Origin: Bifidobacterium apri
GTDB lineage: Bacteria > Actinomycetota > Actinomycetes > Actinomycetales > Bifidobacteriaceae
Direction: 5' to 3'
DNA length: 64,000 nt
Assembly (NCBI RefSeq): GCF_009299485.1
Contig: NZ_WBSO01000013.1
Span: 21,715 to 85,714 of the forward strand
Positions 17,127 through 30,369 of the stretch are shown one piece after another. Below the pieces are notes generated by a model. That model was not told where the DNA came from. It saw only the letters and a list, made by a program, of their open reading frames with translations, and did no database searches. Each line of letters opens with the position of its first letter. The first letter of the stretch is position 1. Made by a program: the position numbers and the translations under genes.

Positions 17127-17882
17127 ATGATCAAGCAAACGGCAGGACACGATCAGTTGGGCGATTTCTCGCCGAAGTTCGCCCATTACAACGACGATGT
17201 GCTCTTCGGCGAAGTGTGGAACGACCCCACGCTCTCGCCTAAGACGCGCAGCATCATCACAATCAGCACCCTCATCGGCAAAGGCATCACTGATTCCTCG
17301 CTCACATACCATCTTCAGACCGCCCGCACTAACGGCGTGACCCGCGACGAAATAGCATCGATTCTTACGCATATCGCTTTCTACGCAGGCTGGCCGAACG
17401 CATGGGCGGCATTCTCGATGGCAAAGGAAGTGTATGCCTCCGATGTCACGCGTGACGAGGCAGAGCAGGACGAGCACGGCGGTTTCTTCGGCATGGGCGA
17501 ACCGAACGACGGCTACGCGCAATACTTCACCGGACGTTCCTACCTCAAGCAGGTGAGCGCACCTGACGATCCGCTGACCATCCACAACGTGACATTCGAA
17601 CCTGGATGCCGCAACAACTGGCACATTCACCATGCCACGCGTGGCGGCGGGCAGATCCTCATCTGCGTCGATGGTGAAGGGTGGTGCCAGTTGGAAGGCC
17701 AACCGGCGAAGCGCATGCTACCAGGCGACGTTGTGGAGGTGCCGGCCGGAGTGAAGCATTGGCATGGCGCAGCGAAGAACAGCTGGTTCTCCCATCTGGC
17801 GTTCATACTGCCCGGCGAAGGCATGAGCAACGAATGGCTTGAGCCCGTCACCGACGCCGAATACGACGCACTCGTGGCATGA
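17127..17882 (+). CDS. Carboxymuconolactone decarboxylase-like protein fused to a cupin
   Basis: A 251-residue two-domain protein. Residues about 1-110 are an AhpD/CMD-type helical domain (LSPKTRSIITISTLIGKG; HLQTARTNGVTRDEIASIL; FYAGWPNAWAA). The canonical CxxC of AhpD peroxidase partners is absent. Residues about 140-235 are a cupin (NNWHIHHATRGGGQIL, PGDVVEVPAGVKHWHGA) with His residues that could bind a metal. Such fusions occur in stress-responsive redox loci with flavodoxins and aldo/keto reductases; the reaction is unknown. ATG 17127 is preferred over 17121, which abuts the AAGGGG. Probably controlled by the MerR promoter at 16805. Confidence 0.88.
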   Translation: MIKQTAGHDQLGDFSPKFAHYNDDVLFGEVWNDPTLSPKTRSIITISTLIGKGITDSSLTYHLQTARTNGVTRDEIASILTHIAFYAGWPNAWAAFSMAKEVYASDVTRDEAEQDEHGGFFGMGEPNDGYAQYFTGRSYLKQVSAPDDPLTIHNVTFEPGCRNNWHIHHATRGGGQILICVDGEGWCQLEGQPAKRMLPGDVVEVPAGVKHWHGAAKNSWFSHLAFILPGEGMSNEWLEPVTDAEYDALVA

Positions 17883-17981
17883 CGGGCGGTTCTATCGACA
17901 GTCTGCGACCGGGATTGAACGGTTCAGACCAACAACACAAACGAGTCACATGACTCAGGTGATTCAAGAATCGAGGAACAA

Positions 17982-18464
17982 ATGAAGACTTTGGTGGTGT
18001 ATTTCACTGAAAGCGGTTGCACACGCCGTGTGGCACAGACCATTGCAGAGGCGACTGGAGCCACGCTGTATGAACTCAAGGCGGCGCAACCATACACATC
18101 GGCGGACCTTGATTGGCGCAATCCGGAAAGCCGCGTCAACCGTGAGGCGAACGATCCCGCTGCACGCCAGTCGGTGAAGCTTGCGGATACGTCCGTGCCG
18201 GACTGGGATGCTTACGATGTAGTGTTCATAGGGGCCCCGGTATGGTGGGGCGTCGCTGCATGGCCGATCGACGATTTCCTCACATCCAACGATTTCACCG
18301 GCAAGAAGCTGGCGGCGTTCGTCACCTCGTCAAGCTCCTCGTTCGGCAATGAATCCGATGTCAAGGACATGGCCAAAGGCGCCCAATGGCTGGGTGGCAA
18401 ACGCCTCCCATCCTCTGCATCCGATTCCGCCATCCGTTCCTGGCTCGAGTCCCTGGCGCTGTAG
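17982..18464 (+). CDS. Flavodoxin family protein
   Basis: A 160-residue flavodoxin-fold protein. It begins MKTLVVYFTESGCTRRVAQTIAE; the FMN-phosphate loop is ESGCTRRV instead of the usual TGNT pattern. The second loop, GAPVWWGVAAWPIDDFL, is typical of the YSxxGNT-like flavodoxin_4 group. It probably carries FMN and moves electrons for the neighbouring oxidoreductase-type genes. It starts behind GAGGAACA, about 100 nt after the CMD-cupin gene on the same strand, and ends in the hairpin at 18503-18550, so the two are likely one MerR-controlled unit. Confidence 0.9.
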   Translation: MKTLVVYFTESGCTRRVAQTIAEATGATLYELKAAQPYTSADLDWRNPESRVNREANDPAARQSVKLADTSVPDWDAYDVVFIGAPVWWGVAAWPIDDFLTSNDFTGKKLAAFVTSSSSSFGNESDVKDMAKGAQWLGGKRLPSSASDSAIRSWLESLAL

Positions 18465-18502
18465 CGAGGCGATTCACGCACCCGCAATGATTCCACACTG
18501 CT

Positions 18503-18550
18503 AACCTCCCTCTTCGGCGATCGATACGCTCTCCGTCGAAGTGGGAGGTT
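18503..18550 (+). terminator. Terminator after flavodoxin gene
   Basis: A 14-bp stem with one mismatch: AACCTCCCTCTTCG (18503-18516) and CGAAGTGGGAGGTT (18537-18550), followed by TGTGGTTTGG. The rest of the gap to 18736 shows TTGACT at about 18624 but no clear -10. Confidence 0.7.
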
Positions 18551-18736
18551 TGTGGTTTGGGAAACGTGTGTGTTCTCTTCCCATCGCGCTCGCGGTTGCC
18601 GATGGAACCTTGAGATTGCAGCTGTTGACTTACAACCAAGCGGTGCAATGCATCCTCAGCCAACGGGCATCCCTTGGTAGGGAGCGGCGCTTACCATAGG
18701 AAGACAGCATAAAAAAGAAGGAAGAAGGGACGCAGC

Positions 18737-19288
18737 ATGGCATCGAAGAACACGAACCGGCACGATAACCGCGACGACGATGTCGATAACGATTCCGACG
18801 ATGATACCAGGCACGGCAGGTCACAGCGGCATACGGGGCGGCGAGTCGCGGCCGTGATCGTCGCCGGCGCCTTCCTCGTCGCCGCGGTGGCCTCGGGCGG
18901 AATCCCGGAGCTCGAGCAGATCGCGCAATCGTGGGTGTCCTCGTCTCCGTCGGATTCGTCCGCCACCGCTGCGGCGACTTCCGACGCTCCGGCCGATGCC
19001 GGCAGCTCCGCAACCGCCTCCGACATCTCGTTCTGCACGGTCGGTGGCCTCGACCAGCATTACGACAAGCATGGCCGCGAGATGGGCTACGCCTCGCCCG
19101 AGGACTACGAGCAGGCCGCCGCGCAAGTGGTCGAGGCGCCCGACACGATGCACAAGCCCGAGTCGGAGGACGACGACACCGTGTACTACCAGCAGTCGGG
19201 CAATAACTTCGTGGTCGTGTCGGATCGCGGCTGCATCCGCACGTATTTCCGCCCCGACGACGGCATCGCCTACTACAACCGCCAGTAG
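18737..19288 (+). CDS. Membrane-anchored protein with a BECR-like (RNase toxin-like) C-terminal domain
   Basis: A 183-residue protein: a highly charged cytoplasmic head (residues 1-36, Asp/Arg/His-rich), one transmembrane helix (37-54), a Ser/Ala linker (65-97), and an outer domain. That domain has the layout of BECR-fold nuclease toxins: HYDKHGREMG (His108, His112), a PEDYEQAAAQVV helix, then NNFVVVSDRGCIRTYFRPDDG with Arg168-Thr169. Cys100 and Cys166 might form a disulfide. Toxin function is inference; no immunity gene is adjacent and gltB follows. A TAG ends the frame, but 20 further in-frame codons up to TAA (19349-19351) look coding. Ribosome binding site GGAAGAAGGG. Confidence 0.7.
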   Translation: MASKNTNRHDNRDDDVDNDSDDDTRHGRSQRHTGRRVAAVIVAGAFLVAAVASGGIPELEQIAQSWVSSSPSDSSATAAATSDAPADAGSSATASDISFCTVGGLDQHYDKHGREMGYASPEDYEQAAAQVVEAPDTMHKPESEDDDTVYYQQSGNNFVVVSDRGCIRTYFRPDDGIAYYNRQ

Positions 19289-19436
19289 TCGTCGCGCACC
19301 GACCGCGATTACTACTTCAAGGATCGCCGGTTCGACGTCACCGATTACTAATACTGACTGATCTGGCGCATCGGGGATTCACGCCTCGGATATGTGGCTG
19401 CATCACAAGGATTCCGTGCCGATCTGAATGTGGGGC

Positions 19437-19465
19437 TTGACTTTTTGAGGTCGCCGGTATATGGA
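19437..19465 (+). promoter_or_regulatory. gltBD promoter
   Basis: -35 TTGACT (19437-19442), 17-bp spacer, -10 TATGGA (19460-19465). This is the best sigma-70-type promoter in the 260-nt gap, leaving a leader of about 85 nt before gltB. Confidence 0.6.
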
Positions 19466-19557
19466 CAAACAACGATATTTGACCTGTCTGCGCTGTAACC
19501 TGTGAGGGCAGTGTATTGGGTCGCAGGCATTGTCCTGCCTAAAGAGAGGTGGTTTCG

Positions 19558-24129
<4,572 letters not shown>

Positions 24130-24130
24130 T

Positions 24131-25657
24131 ATGGGAGATCCACGAGGATTCCTGAAGGTCCGCACCCGTCGCGAGCTTGCCGAGCGTCCGGTCGAGGAAC
24201 GTATCAAGGATTGGCTTGACGTTCATGCGGAGAGCGGTCTGCAGCCTTGGACCACACAACAGGCGGCACGTTGCATGGATTGCGGCACCCCGTTCTGCAT
24301 GAGCGGATGCCCGCTGGGCAACCTCATCCCCGAATTCAACGATCTGGTTCGTCAGGAGAAGTGGGAGGACGCTTACAATCGCCTCTCCATGACCAACAAC
24401 TTCCCTGAAGTCACCGGCAGAATCTGCCCGGCGCTGTGCGAACAGGCATGCGTGCTGGGTATCCATCAGCCTCCGACCATGATCAAGAACGATGAGGAAA
24501 CCATCATCGATCAGGCGTGGGAACTGGACTATGTCAAGCCTATGCCTCCGGAGCGTCTGACCGACATGACCGTCGCCGTCGTCGGCTCCGGCCCTTCGGG
24601 ACTGGCATGCGCCCAGCAGCTGACCCGTGCAGGACATACGGTTGTCGTCTATGAGCGTGACGACGCGATCGGCGGGCTCATGCGCTATGGCATCCCGAAT
24701 TTCAAGCTGGACAAGCATCTGCTGGATCGTCGTGTCAAGCAGATGGAAGCCGAAGGCACCCGATTCCGCACCAACACCGAAATCGGCAAGGACATCAGCT
24801 GGGATGAGCTGCGCGACCGGTATGATGCCGTCGTGGTGGCCATCGGCTCGACCGTCCCACGAGATATGAAACTGCCGGGCCGCGAACTTGACGGCATTCA
24901 TTTCGCCATGGAATTCCTGCCTGATGCGACCCGACGTGTCTACGGCGTGGATCCGGTGCATGACATCACCGCCAAGGACAAGCATGTCGTCGTCATCGGC
25001 GGCGGCGACACCGGCTCCGATTGCTTGGGAACCGCGATTCGTCAAGGCGCCAAGGACGTCACCGTCCTGCAGATCATGCCGAAGGAACCGTCTTCCAGGC
25101 CGGATAATGCCCCGTGGCCGACGTTTGCGCGCACCTATCAGAAGACCTCTTCGATGGAGGAGGGCGGCACATACCTGTACAACGTGGATTCCGTCGAATT
25201 CGAAGATGCCGACGCCGACAAGGTGACGGTGGAACACTCCGCTACCGCATCCGCGTTCCTCGCCGATGATCACGGCCATGTGACTGGTTTGAAGATCGTG
25301 GATGTCGCACCCGGCGAGAACGGGCCGTTCACCCGCCAACCCGGCACCGAGCGTGTCATTCCGGCGGATCTGGTGTTGATTTCCGTCGGATTCCTGCATC
25401 CGGACACCTCTTCGATCATGGAGCAGATGCCCGTCGAGCTGGACAAGCGCGGAAATGTCGCACGCAACAACGATTTCGCGACCTCTCAGGACGGCGTCTT
25501 CGTGTGCGGCGACGCCGGTCGTGGGCAGAGTCTTGTCGTCTGGGCGATTTCGGAAGGCCGCAGCTGCGCCGCTGCTGTCGACCGGTATCTCACCGGTTCG
25601 ACCGAATTGCCGGCGCCGATTGTGCCGACCCAACGGCCGATGATGTTGCCCCGCTGA
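24131..25657 (+). CDS. gltD: Glutamate synthase small subunit
   Basis: A 508-residue flavoprotein that takes electrons from NAD(P)H through FAD and two 4Fe-4S clusters to GltB. Cluster cysteines lie in CMDCGTPFCMSGCPLGNLIP and CPALCEQACVLG. The FAD-binding loop is VVGSGPSGLACAQQL and the NAD(P)H-binding loop is VIGGGDTGSDCLG. The C-terminal FAD motif is DGVFVCGDAGRGQSLVVWAI. ATG 24131 begins 1 nt after the gltB stop, so translation is coupled. Length fits the family. The operon ends in the strong hairpin at 25671-25714. With glutamine synthetase it forms the main high-affinity ammonia assimilation route. Confidence 0.97.
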   Translation: MGDPRGFLKVRTRRELAERPVEERIKDWLDVHAESGLQPWTTQQAARCMDCGTPFCMSGCPLGNLIPEFNDLVRQEKWEDAYNRLSMTNNFPEVTGRICPALCEQACVLGIHQPPTMIKNDEETIIDQAWELDYVKPMPPERLTDMTVAVVGSGPSGLACAQQLTRAGHTVVVYERDDAIGGLMRYGIPNFKLDKHLLDRRVKQMEAEGTRFRTNTEIGKDISWDELRDRYDAVVVAIGSTVPRDMKLPGRELDGIHFAMEFLPDATRRVYGVDPVHDITAKDKHVVVIGGGDTGSDCLGTAIRQGAKDVTVLQIMPKEPSSRPDNAPWPTFARTYQKTSSMEEGGTYLYNVDSVEFEDADADKVTVEHSATASAFLADDHGHVTGLKIVDVAPGENGPFTRQPGTERVIPADLVLISVGFLHPDTSSIMEQMPVELDKRGNVARNNDFATSQDGVFVCGDAGRGQSLVVWAISEGRSCAAAVDRYLTGSTELPAPIVPTQRPMMLPR

Positions 25658-25670
25658 TCGCATGCACTGA

Positions 25671-25714
25671 TGGCGGCTGGAACCGGGAGCAATGCACCCC
25701 GGTTCCAGCCGCCA
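25671..25714 (+). terminator. Terminator of gltBD
   Basis: A perfect 17-bp stem, 25671-25687 with 25698-25714 (arms TGGCGGCTGG... and ...CCAGCCGCCA), followed by TTCATGTTCAGGTTC. Confidence 0.85.
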
Positions 25715-25815
25715 TTCATGTTCAGGTTCTTCTTCAGCGGCACTGTGCTGGAGATGATATCCTTGCGGGACGAGTACACTAGTGACCGATAACCTAACAA
25801 CGCGAAGGGAGCGAA

Positions 25816-26280
25816 ATGCCGAACCGAGCAGAGCGTCGCGCAGCAGCGAAGCGCAGCAAGCAGAACAAAGGAGTGCCACAGCAGGTCGACGAGACACAGG
25901 GCGGCAACCGCAGAGGCATCGTCGATGAGTATGCTCTGCAAGAACGTTCTCGCCGTCTCGAGGAGCATGAGCAGGAAGGCGAGTGGAAGCCGTCGTCCAA
26001 CGTGCAGAAGGAACGGCATGAAGACGAGGACATCACCCTCAACAATCCGAAGGTGAGCCATACCCCGCATTCGGTCCGCCAGGTGTTCCGCATCATCACG
26101 TGGACGCTGATTCTGCTGTGCGCGGTTTCATTCCTGGTGATCATGTGGATTCCATCCGTGCCGATGTGGCTGATCATCACCATCGCTTCGGTGTTCGCCG
26201 TCGCCGTGATCAGCTTGTTCTTCGTCGCGGGCAACTCGAAAGACAACCCGAATCTCGATGCGAACGGATGCGCGATCTGA
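25816..26280 (+). CDS. Conserved small membrane protein, function unknown
   Basis: A 154-residue protein. The first 90 residues are charged and probably cytoplasmic (MPNRAERRAAAKRSKQNK at the start, then a Glu/Arg-rich helical stretch). Two hydrophobic helices follow (about 93-112 and 116-137) with a short loop between, so both ends should be inside the cell. I recognise no domain. The start has GAAGGGAG upstream. It is a single-gene unit between the gltBD terminator and a strong terminator at 26323-26362. Confidence 0.75.
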   Translation: MPNRAERRAAAKRSKQNKGVPQQVDETQGGNRRGIVDEYALQERSRRLEEHEQEGEWKPSSNVQKERHEDEDITLNNPKVSHTPHSVRQVFRIITWTLILLCAVSFLVIMWIPSVPMWLIITIASVFAVAVISLFFVAGNSKDNPNLDANGCAI

Positions 26281-26322
26281 TTGACCGTATCCGTGGTGAT
26301 TGCCCGGATTGATTGAGTCTTC

Positions 26323-26362
26323 CCATGCCGGCATGTCCGTATATGCGGACATGCCGGCATGG
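26323..26362 (+). terminator. Strong terminator
   Basis: A perfect 17-bp stem (26323-26339 with 26346-26362; arms begin CCATGCCGGCATG) and a 6-nt loop, followed by TCGTTTCCCCTCTTTT. The stem itself contains the palindrome CATGCCGGCATG in each arm. Confidence 0.88.
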
Positions 26363-26494
26363 TCGTTTCCCCTCTTTTGACCACATGTGCGCAAGCTGCT
26401 TGCTTGGGTCTTGGCTGCCATGACACGATGCAGGTACATTGGTCCGCACCGGTTCATCGACAAGACGACAATAATCCAATCGAGGGGGAGTGTT

Positions 26495-27250
26495 ATGTCC
26501 ACAGCAAGGCTTGTCAGGGGTATCTGTATCGCCGTCATATCTGTCGGCCTTCTTGCAGCGTCGTCTTGGCATTCAGGCACTTCACGACCTGTGGTCCTGC
26601 AGGCATCGTCACAGCACCGGTACGCCATCGCCGGCGCTGCAGCATCATGCCGGAACGCAACAACAGCGAGCAGCTTGACATTATCAACCCATGACCTACA
26701 ATCATCACCTTCGCATTCGCAAAGCATCATGACACCAGATATCATGGCGTCTGCAGCAACCGGGTCGATGCGCAGCACAATCCCCATACGAAACAGCGAT
26801 GGCTCAGATATCAATCCGCCCACATCAGCGGGCGTTTGCCGCACCAGGATGGTCATGCCGGTCGCCGACGCTCCTATCACCAACGCGTTCGACCGCCCAG
26901 CCACACGTTGGTCTTCCGGCCATAGGGGAGTGGACATCGCTTCCAGCCTGGGCACGCCGCTGATCGCCCCTGATGATGGTGTCATCGCGTTCAGTGGTAC
27001 GGTCGCCGGCAAGTCAGTGGTCAGCATCGCGCATGACGACGGGCTGACATCCACATTCGAACCCGCGACCAGCGAGATGGAAGTCGGCGAACACGTCGGC
27101 AGATCACGGCGATTCGGCTTCATCGCGGAAGGATTGTCCGATCATTGTCTTGACATCTGTGTCCATTGGGGTGTTATGGATGCATCCGGTGAATACCTTG
27201 ATCCTTCATTGTTGGTGCTTCCCAGATCGGTAGCGCTCAAACCTGTTTGA
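26495..27250 (+). CDS. M23 family metallopeptidase (LytM-like), secreted or membrane-anchored
   Basis: A 251-residue protein with an N-terminal hydrophobic signal (about residues 8-22), a variable Ser/Thr-rich linker, and a C-terminal peptidase_M23 domain. Zinc ligands are visible in HRGVDIAS (HxxxD) and CVHWGV (the last His); a Cys replaces the first His of the usual HxH, a change common in actinobacterial members that end CLHWG plus YLDP, as here (GEYLDPSLLVL). Likely role: cell-wall endopeptidase or regulator of one. ATG 26495 has GGGGGAG upstream; a longer frame from 26387 adds no plausible signal. A weak promoter TTGGCT-18-TACATT lies at 26411-26440. Confidence 0.85.
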   Translation: MSTARLVRGICIAVISVGLLAASSWHSGTSRPVVLQASSQHRYAIAGAAASCRNATTASSLTLSTHDLQSSPSHSQSIMTPDIMASAATGSMRSTIPIRNSDGSDINPPTSAGVCRTRMVMPVADAPITNAFDRPATRWSSGHRGVDIASSLGTPLIAPDDGVIAFSGTVAGKSVVSIAHDDGLTSTFEPATSEMEVGEHVGRSRRFGFIAEGLSDHCLDICVHWGVMDASGEYLDPSLLVLPRSVALKPV

Positions 27251-27428
27251 CATGAGCTTGCCGCCCGACACATCGCATGCTGCCGTTCTGTCGCTGTATT
27301 CGCACATATCAAGCCAATGATTGTCGTCATCAGGCGGGCATCAGCGCAGACGCAACCGCAACGAATCCGCTGCAAGCCGCGATTGTCTTAGTCATCGCCT
27401 GCGCTGCGCACGCGGTATGGCGGATGGG

Positions 27429-28892
27429 TCACAAGCCCGCCTCGGCCAAGGTGACATACCCCGTATCGATCAGTTCGCTTTTGAGATTCGACGCACTGAC
27501 CGCGATAAGCGCTTGCGTGAGTGTGGGCACTGATTTGCCGTTGATGGTGGTCTTGTTCACGGATTTCAGTGTGGTGACTGACCCACCGGATGCCAGTCGC
27601 TTGCTCACCCTCGCAATGCCGGACGCCAGCGTCGCACGGTCTTCGAGAGCGGTCATCCACAACTTGCCGTTCACAATCTCGGGGAGCATATCAGTGTACG
27701 CTCCGTATCCGGTGACGATCGGCCATTGCAAGGTGTCATCGTCAGCCGGCACGTACGGCTGGGAACCTGCCGGGGCTGGAACTGCTGATTTGGTCAGATC
27801 CTTATGACCGGCGAGATTGCCGACAATACCCATAATCGATATCGAGGGGTTGATTTCCGCCGAAGACCCTTCGTACCCCAACGCATCAAGCTCTTGGACG
27901 ATTACCGAGGCGATGTAGTCGTTCATCGCGATGATACCGTCGATATGAACGGGTTGCGTGTCTTCATCGGGTTGCAATCTGGAATCAAGCTCTTGCGTGA
28001 TGTCATTGTCGTCGGACGCCGTAAAAGCCACGGAACTCCAGCTTGTCGCCGACGTGGAGGCGTTGAGCGTGTCTGATGCGCTGACCACCGCCCCTGACTT
28101 GAAATACGGCCCGAGCACATCCCAGATCCCTTTGAACGCCTCTTTGGCGAAGGCCATGGAGACGGACTGGTCCTCATCTTTGGCGGAACCGACAGGCAGG
28201 AAGACTTCAATGGTTTTGGGATTCGATGGTGATGCGGAGTCCAGTTGCAATTTGCTGACCAGTTGCTTCGCCTGGATTTGCCCGATCTTGCGCGCCGTGG
28301 ACATTTGGACGAACACATCCGGTGAGAATCCACTGATGTCATTGGCTAATACAATGACATGCATGCCTGATTTGCGCGCAAGCGTCAACGCGCTGGCCAG
28401 CCGCTGGTCCGCCTCGGTGTCCGCGTTGCTTGAGGCGTCCGCGTCCAAGGGTGTGGTGACGTAGTCGCCATACTGCGTTGTGGTGCTGTCCGTTGACGCG
28501 CACGGCGCGACAATCAGGGTGGTGGTTGTGTCCGCCGAGGTGGCCGTTGAAGCGGTATCGGCTGCCCGGGACACGACATAGTCTTGGATGTCTTGGCTTT
28601 GCTTGTCGAGATTACTGTCGGTATGTGTGCTGATTTGTTTGGCGGCGAATCCCGTTTCGACAAGCTCGTCCTTGATCTGTGGCACGAGTTTCGCCCACTT
28701 GTTGAGCGGAGTGTGCTGCGAGATGGTGATGCCGTCGGACGGGGTGAAGATCGCCACCGATCCCAGACGTGCGGTGGCGGTATCAGTCGGCTGCGGTGTG
28801 TTGTTCGCGCCGCATGCGCCCATGGATAACAGGCCGATGCATGCGACTGACGCGACCAAAGCCTTCAACGTGCCGATGCGATGGAATCCCAT
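27429..28892 (-). CDS. Sugar-binding-type substrate-binding lipoprotein, no transporter partner nearby
   Basis: A 487-residue protein with a lipoprotein signal peptide (lipobox LSMGAC near residue 25) and a periplasmic-binding-protein fold of the ribose/galactose type: two lobes, with HVIVLANDISGFSP near the hinge and HIDGIIAMNDYIASVIVQEL in the second lobe. Long Thr/Ala/Ser-rich insertions (TASTATSADTTTT, DADASSNADTEAD) set it apart from transporter-linked homologues. No permease or ATPase gene is adjacent, so it may serve a remote ABC transporter or act as a sensor. The start is at ATG 28892 with GGAAAGG five bases upstream; an ATG six codons earlier has no ribosome binding site. Confidence 0.8.
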   Translation of the reverse strand: MGFHRIGTLKALVASVACIGLLSMGACGANNTPQPTDTATARLGSVAIFTPSDGITISQHTPLNKWAKLVPQIKDELVETGFAAKQISTHTDSNLDKQSQDIQDYVVSRAADTASTATSADTTTTLIVAPCASTDSTTTQYGDYVTTPLDADASSNADTEADQRLASALTLARKSGMHVIVLANDISGFSPDVFVQMSTARKIGQIQAKQLVSKLQLDSASPSNPKTIEVFLPVGSAKDEDQSVSMAFAKEAFKGIWDVLGPYFKSGAVVSASDTLNASTSATSWSSVAFTASDDNDITQELDSRLQPDEDTQPVHIDGIIAMNDYIASVIVQELDALGYEGSSAEINPSISIMGIVGNLAGHKDLTKSAVPAPAGSQPYVPADDDTLQWPIVTGYGAYTDMLPEIVNGKLWMTALEDRATLASGIARVSKRLASGGSVTTLKSVNKTTINGKSVPTLTQALIAVSASNLKSELIDTGYVTLAEAGL

Positions 28893-28950
28893 ATCAACCT
28901 TTCCGTCCATACGTACTGACGCATGTTATACATTACCGGATACAGCAAAG

Positions 28951-28973
28951 CCCGGGAGCGTAGCGTTCCCGGG
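28951..28973 (-). terminator. Terminator of icd
   Basis: A 10-bp stem, CCCGGGAGCG (28951-28960) with CGTTCCCGGG (28964-28973), one G-T pair and a 3-nt loop. On the minus strand it is followed by CTTTGCTG. It lies just beyond the icd stop. Confidence 0.7.
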
Positions 28974-28997
28974 CAATACCTCCACGAATGGCTTTCG

Positions 28998-30215
28998 CTA
29001 TTCGGCGAGCGCCTTGGACAGCTCCTCATCGAGGGCGTCCATGAAACCTTGGGTGTCGAGCCATGGCTGATCGGGACCGACCAGCATCGCCAGATCCTTG
29101 GTCATGCGGCCGGATTCCACGGTCTTGATGATCACCTTTTCGAGCGTTTCGGCGAAATGCGCCACTTCCGGCGTGTTGTCCAGCTTGGCACGGTGCTTGA
29201 GGCCACCGGTCCACGCGAAGATGGACGCAATCGGGTTGGTTGAGGTCTTCTCTCCCTTGAGCCAACGACGGTAATGCCGGGTGACGGTACCGTGTGCGGC
29301 CTCGGCTTCAACGGTCTGGCCGTCAGGGGTCATCAGCACGGAGGTCATCAGGCCGAGTGAACCGAAACCTTGGGCGACGCTGTCCGACTGGACGTCGCCG
29401 TCGTAGTTCTTGCACGCCCAGATGTATCCGCCATGCCACTTGAGGGAGCTTGCCACCATGTCATCGATCAGTCGATGCTCGTAGGTCAATCCTTCCGCCG
29501 CATACTGGTCTTTGAATTCTGTTTCGAACACTTCGGCGAAGATGTCCTTGAATTCGCCGTCATACGCTTTGAGGATCGTGTTCTTGGTGGACAGGTAGAC
29601 CGGCAGGTGGCGCTGAAGGCCGTACCGGAAGCATGCGCGCGCGAATCCGCGGATGGATTCCGCCACGTTGTACTGCACTTGGGCGACTCCGGCACCCGGA
29701 TAGTCGAACACCACATGCTCGATGGGTTCGCTGCCGTCGTCAGGTGTGAAGGTGACGGTCAGCCGACCGGGACGATCGACTTTGAAATCGGTCGCCTTGT
29801 ACTGGTCGCCGAACGCGTGGCGGGCGACGACGATCGGCTTCGTCCATCCGGGGACGAGACGCGGGATGTTCGAGATGACGATCGGTTCGCGGAAGATGGT
29901 GCCGCCGAGAATATTGCGGATGGTGCCGTTCGGGGACTTCCACATTTTCTTGAGGTCGAATTCCTTGACCCTGGCCTCGTCCGGGGTGATGGTGGCGCAT
30001 TTGACGCCCACGTGTTCCCTCTTGATGGCGTTGGCGGCATCGATGGTCACCTGGTCATCGGTGGCATCCCTGTTCTTGATGCCCAGATCGTAGTATTCCA
30101 AGTCGATGTCGAGATAGGGGAGGATCAGCCGATCCTTGATATCCTTCCAAATCACGCGGGTCATTTCGTCTCCGTCGAGTTCGACGACCTTGCCTTCGAC
30201 CTTTATCTTGGCCAT
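28998..30215 (-). CDS. icd: NADP-dependent isocitrate dehydrogenase
   Basis: A 405-residue enzyme of the eukaryote-like IDH subfamily II, as in other bifidobacteria. It decarboxylates isocitrate to 2-oxoglutarate, giving NADPH. The family signature [20 protein letters not shown] is intact, and the N-terminus ([20 protein letters not shown]) is that of subfamily II. Bifidobacteria have only a partial TCA cycle, so the product mainly feeds glutamate synthesis, which links it to gltBD in this window. The start has GAGGAGGG upstream. It is divergent from guaB3. Confidence 0.97.
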   Translation of the reverse strand: MAKIKVEGKVVELDGDEMTRVIWKDIKDRLILPYLDIDLEYYDLGIKNRDATDDQVTIDAANAIKREHVGVKCATITPDEARVKEFDLKKMWKSPNGTIRNILGGTIFREPIVISNIPRLVPGWTKPIVVARHAFGDQYKATDFKVDRPGRLTVTFTPDDGSEPIEHVVFDYPGAGVAQVQYNVAESIRGFARACFRYGLQRHLPVYLSTKNTILKAYDGEFKDIFAEVFETEFKDQYAAEGLTYEHRLIDDMVASSLKWHGGYIWACKNYDGDVQSDSVAQGFGSLGLMTSVLMTPDGQTVEAEAAHGTVTRHYRRWLKGEKTSTNPIASIFAWTGGLKHRAKLDNTPEVAHFAETLEKVIIKTVESGRMTKDLAMLVGPDQPWLDTQGFMDALDEELSKALAE

Positions 30216-30292
30216 GAATTGCCCTCCTCACGGGGTTGTGAAGGTTATGCGATATCTTATTCATACCGCAAACCCGTTACGAATGCGTCAGC

Positions 30293-30312
30293 ACGTCCAC
30301 GATGTTGGACGT
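30293..30312. other. Small dyad in the icd-guaB3 divergent promoter region
   Basis: ACGTCCA (30293-30299) and TGGACGT (30306-30312) form a perfect 7-bp inverted repeat with a 6-nt centre, followed by TTT. It may be an operator shared by the two divergent genes. Confidence 0.35.
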
Positions 30313-30369
30313 TTTCGGTTGGTGGAATGCCGGCGGCGTTCGTCACGAGTTCGCATTAGCCTTGAAACC

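Noticed and set aside
16713..17702. 329-residue minus-strand frame across the polypyrimidine tract and the CMD-cupin gene
   Set aside because: Opposes a well-supported gene and a promoter; composition not protein-like at its purine-rich end.
27142..27375. 77-residue minus-strand frame overlapping the end of the M23 peptidase gene
   Set aside because: No ribosome binding site; Cys/Thr-rich random composition.
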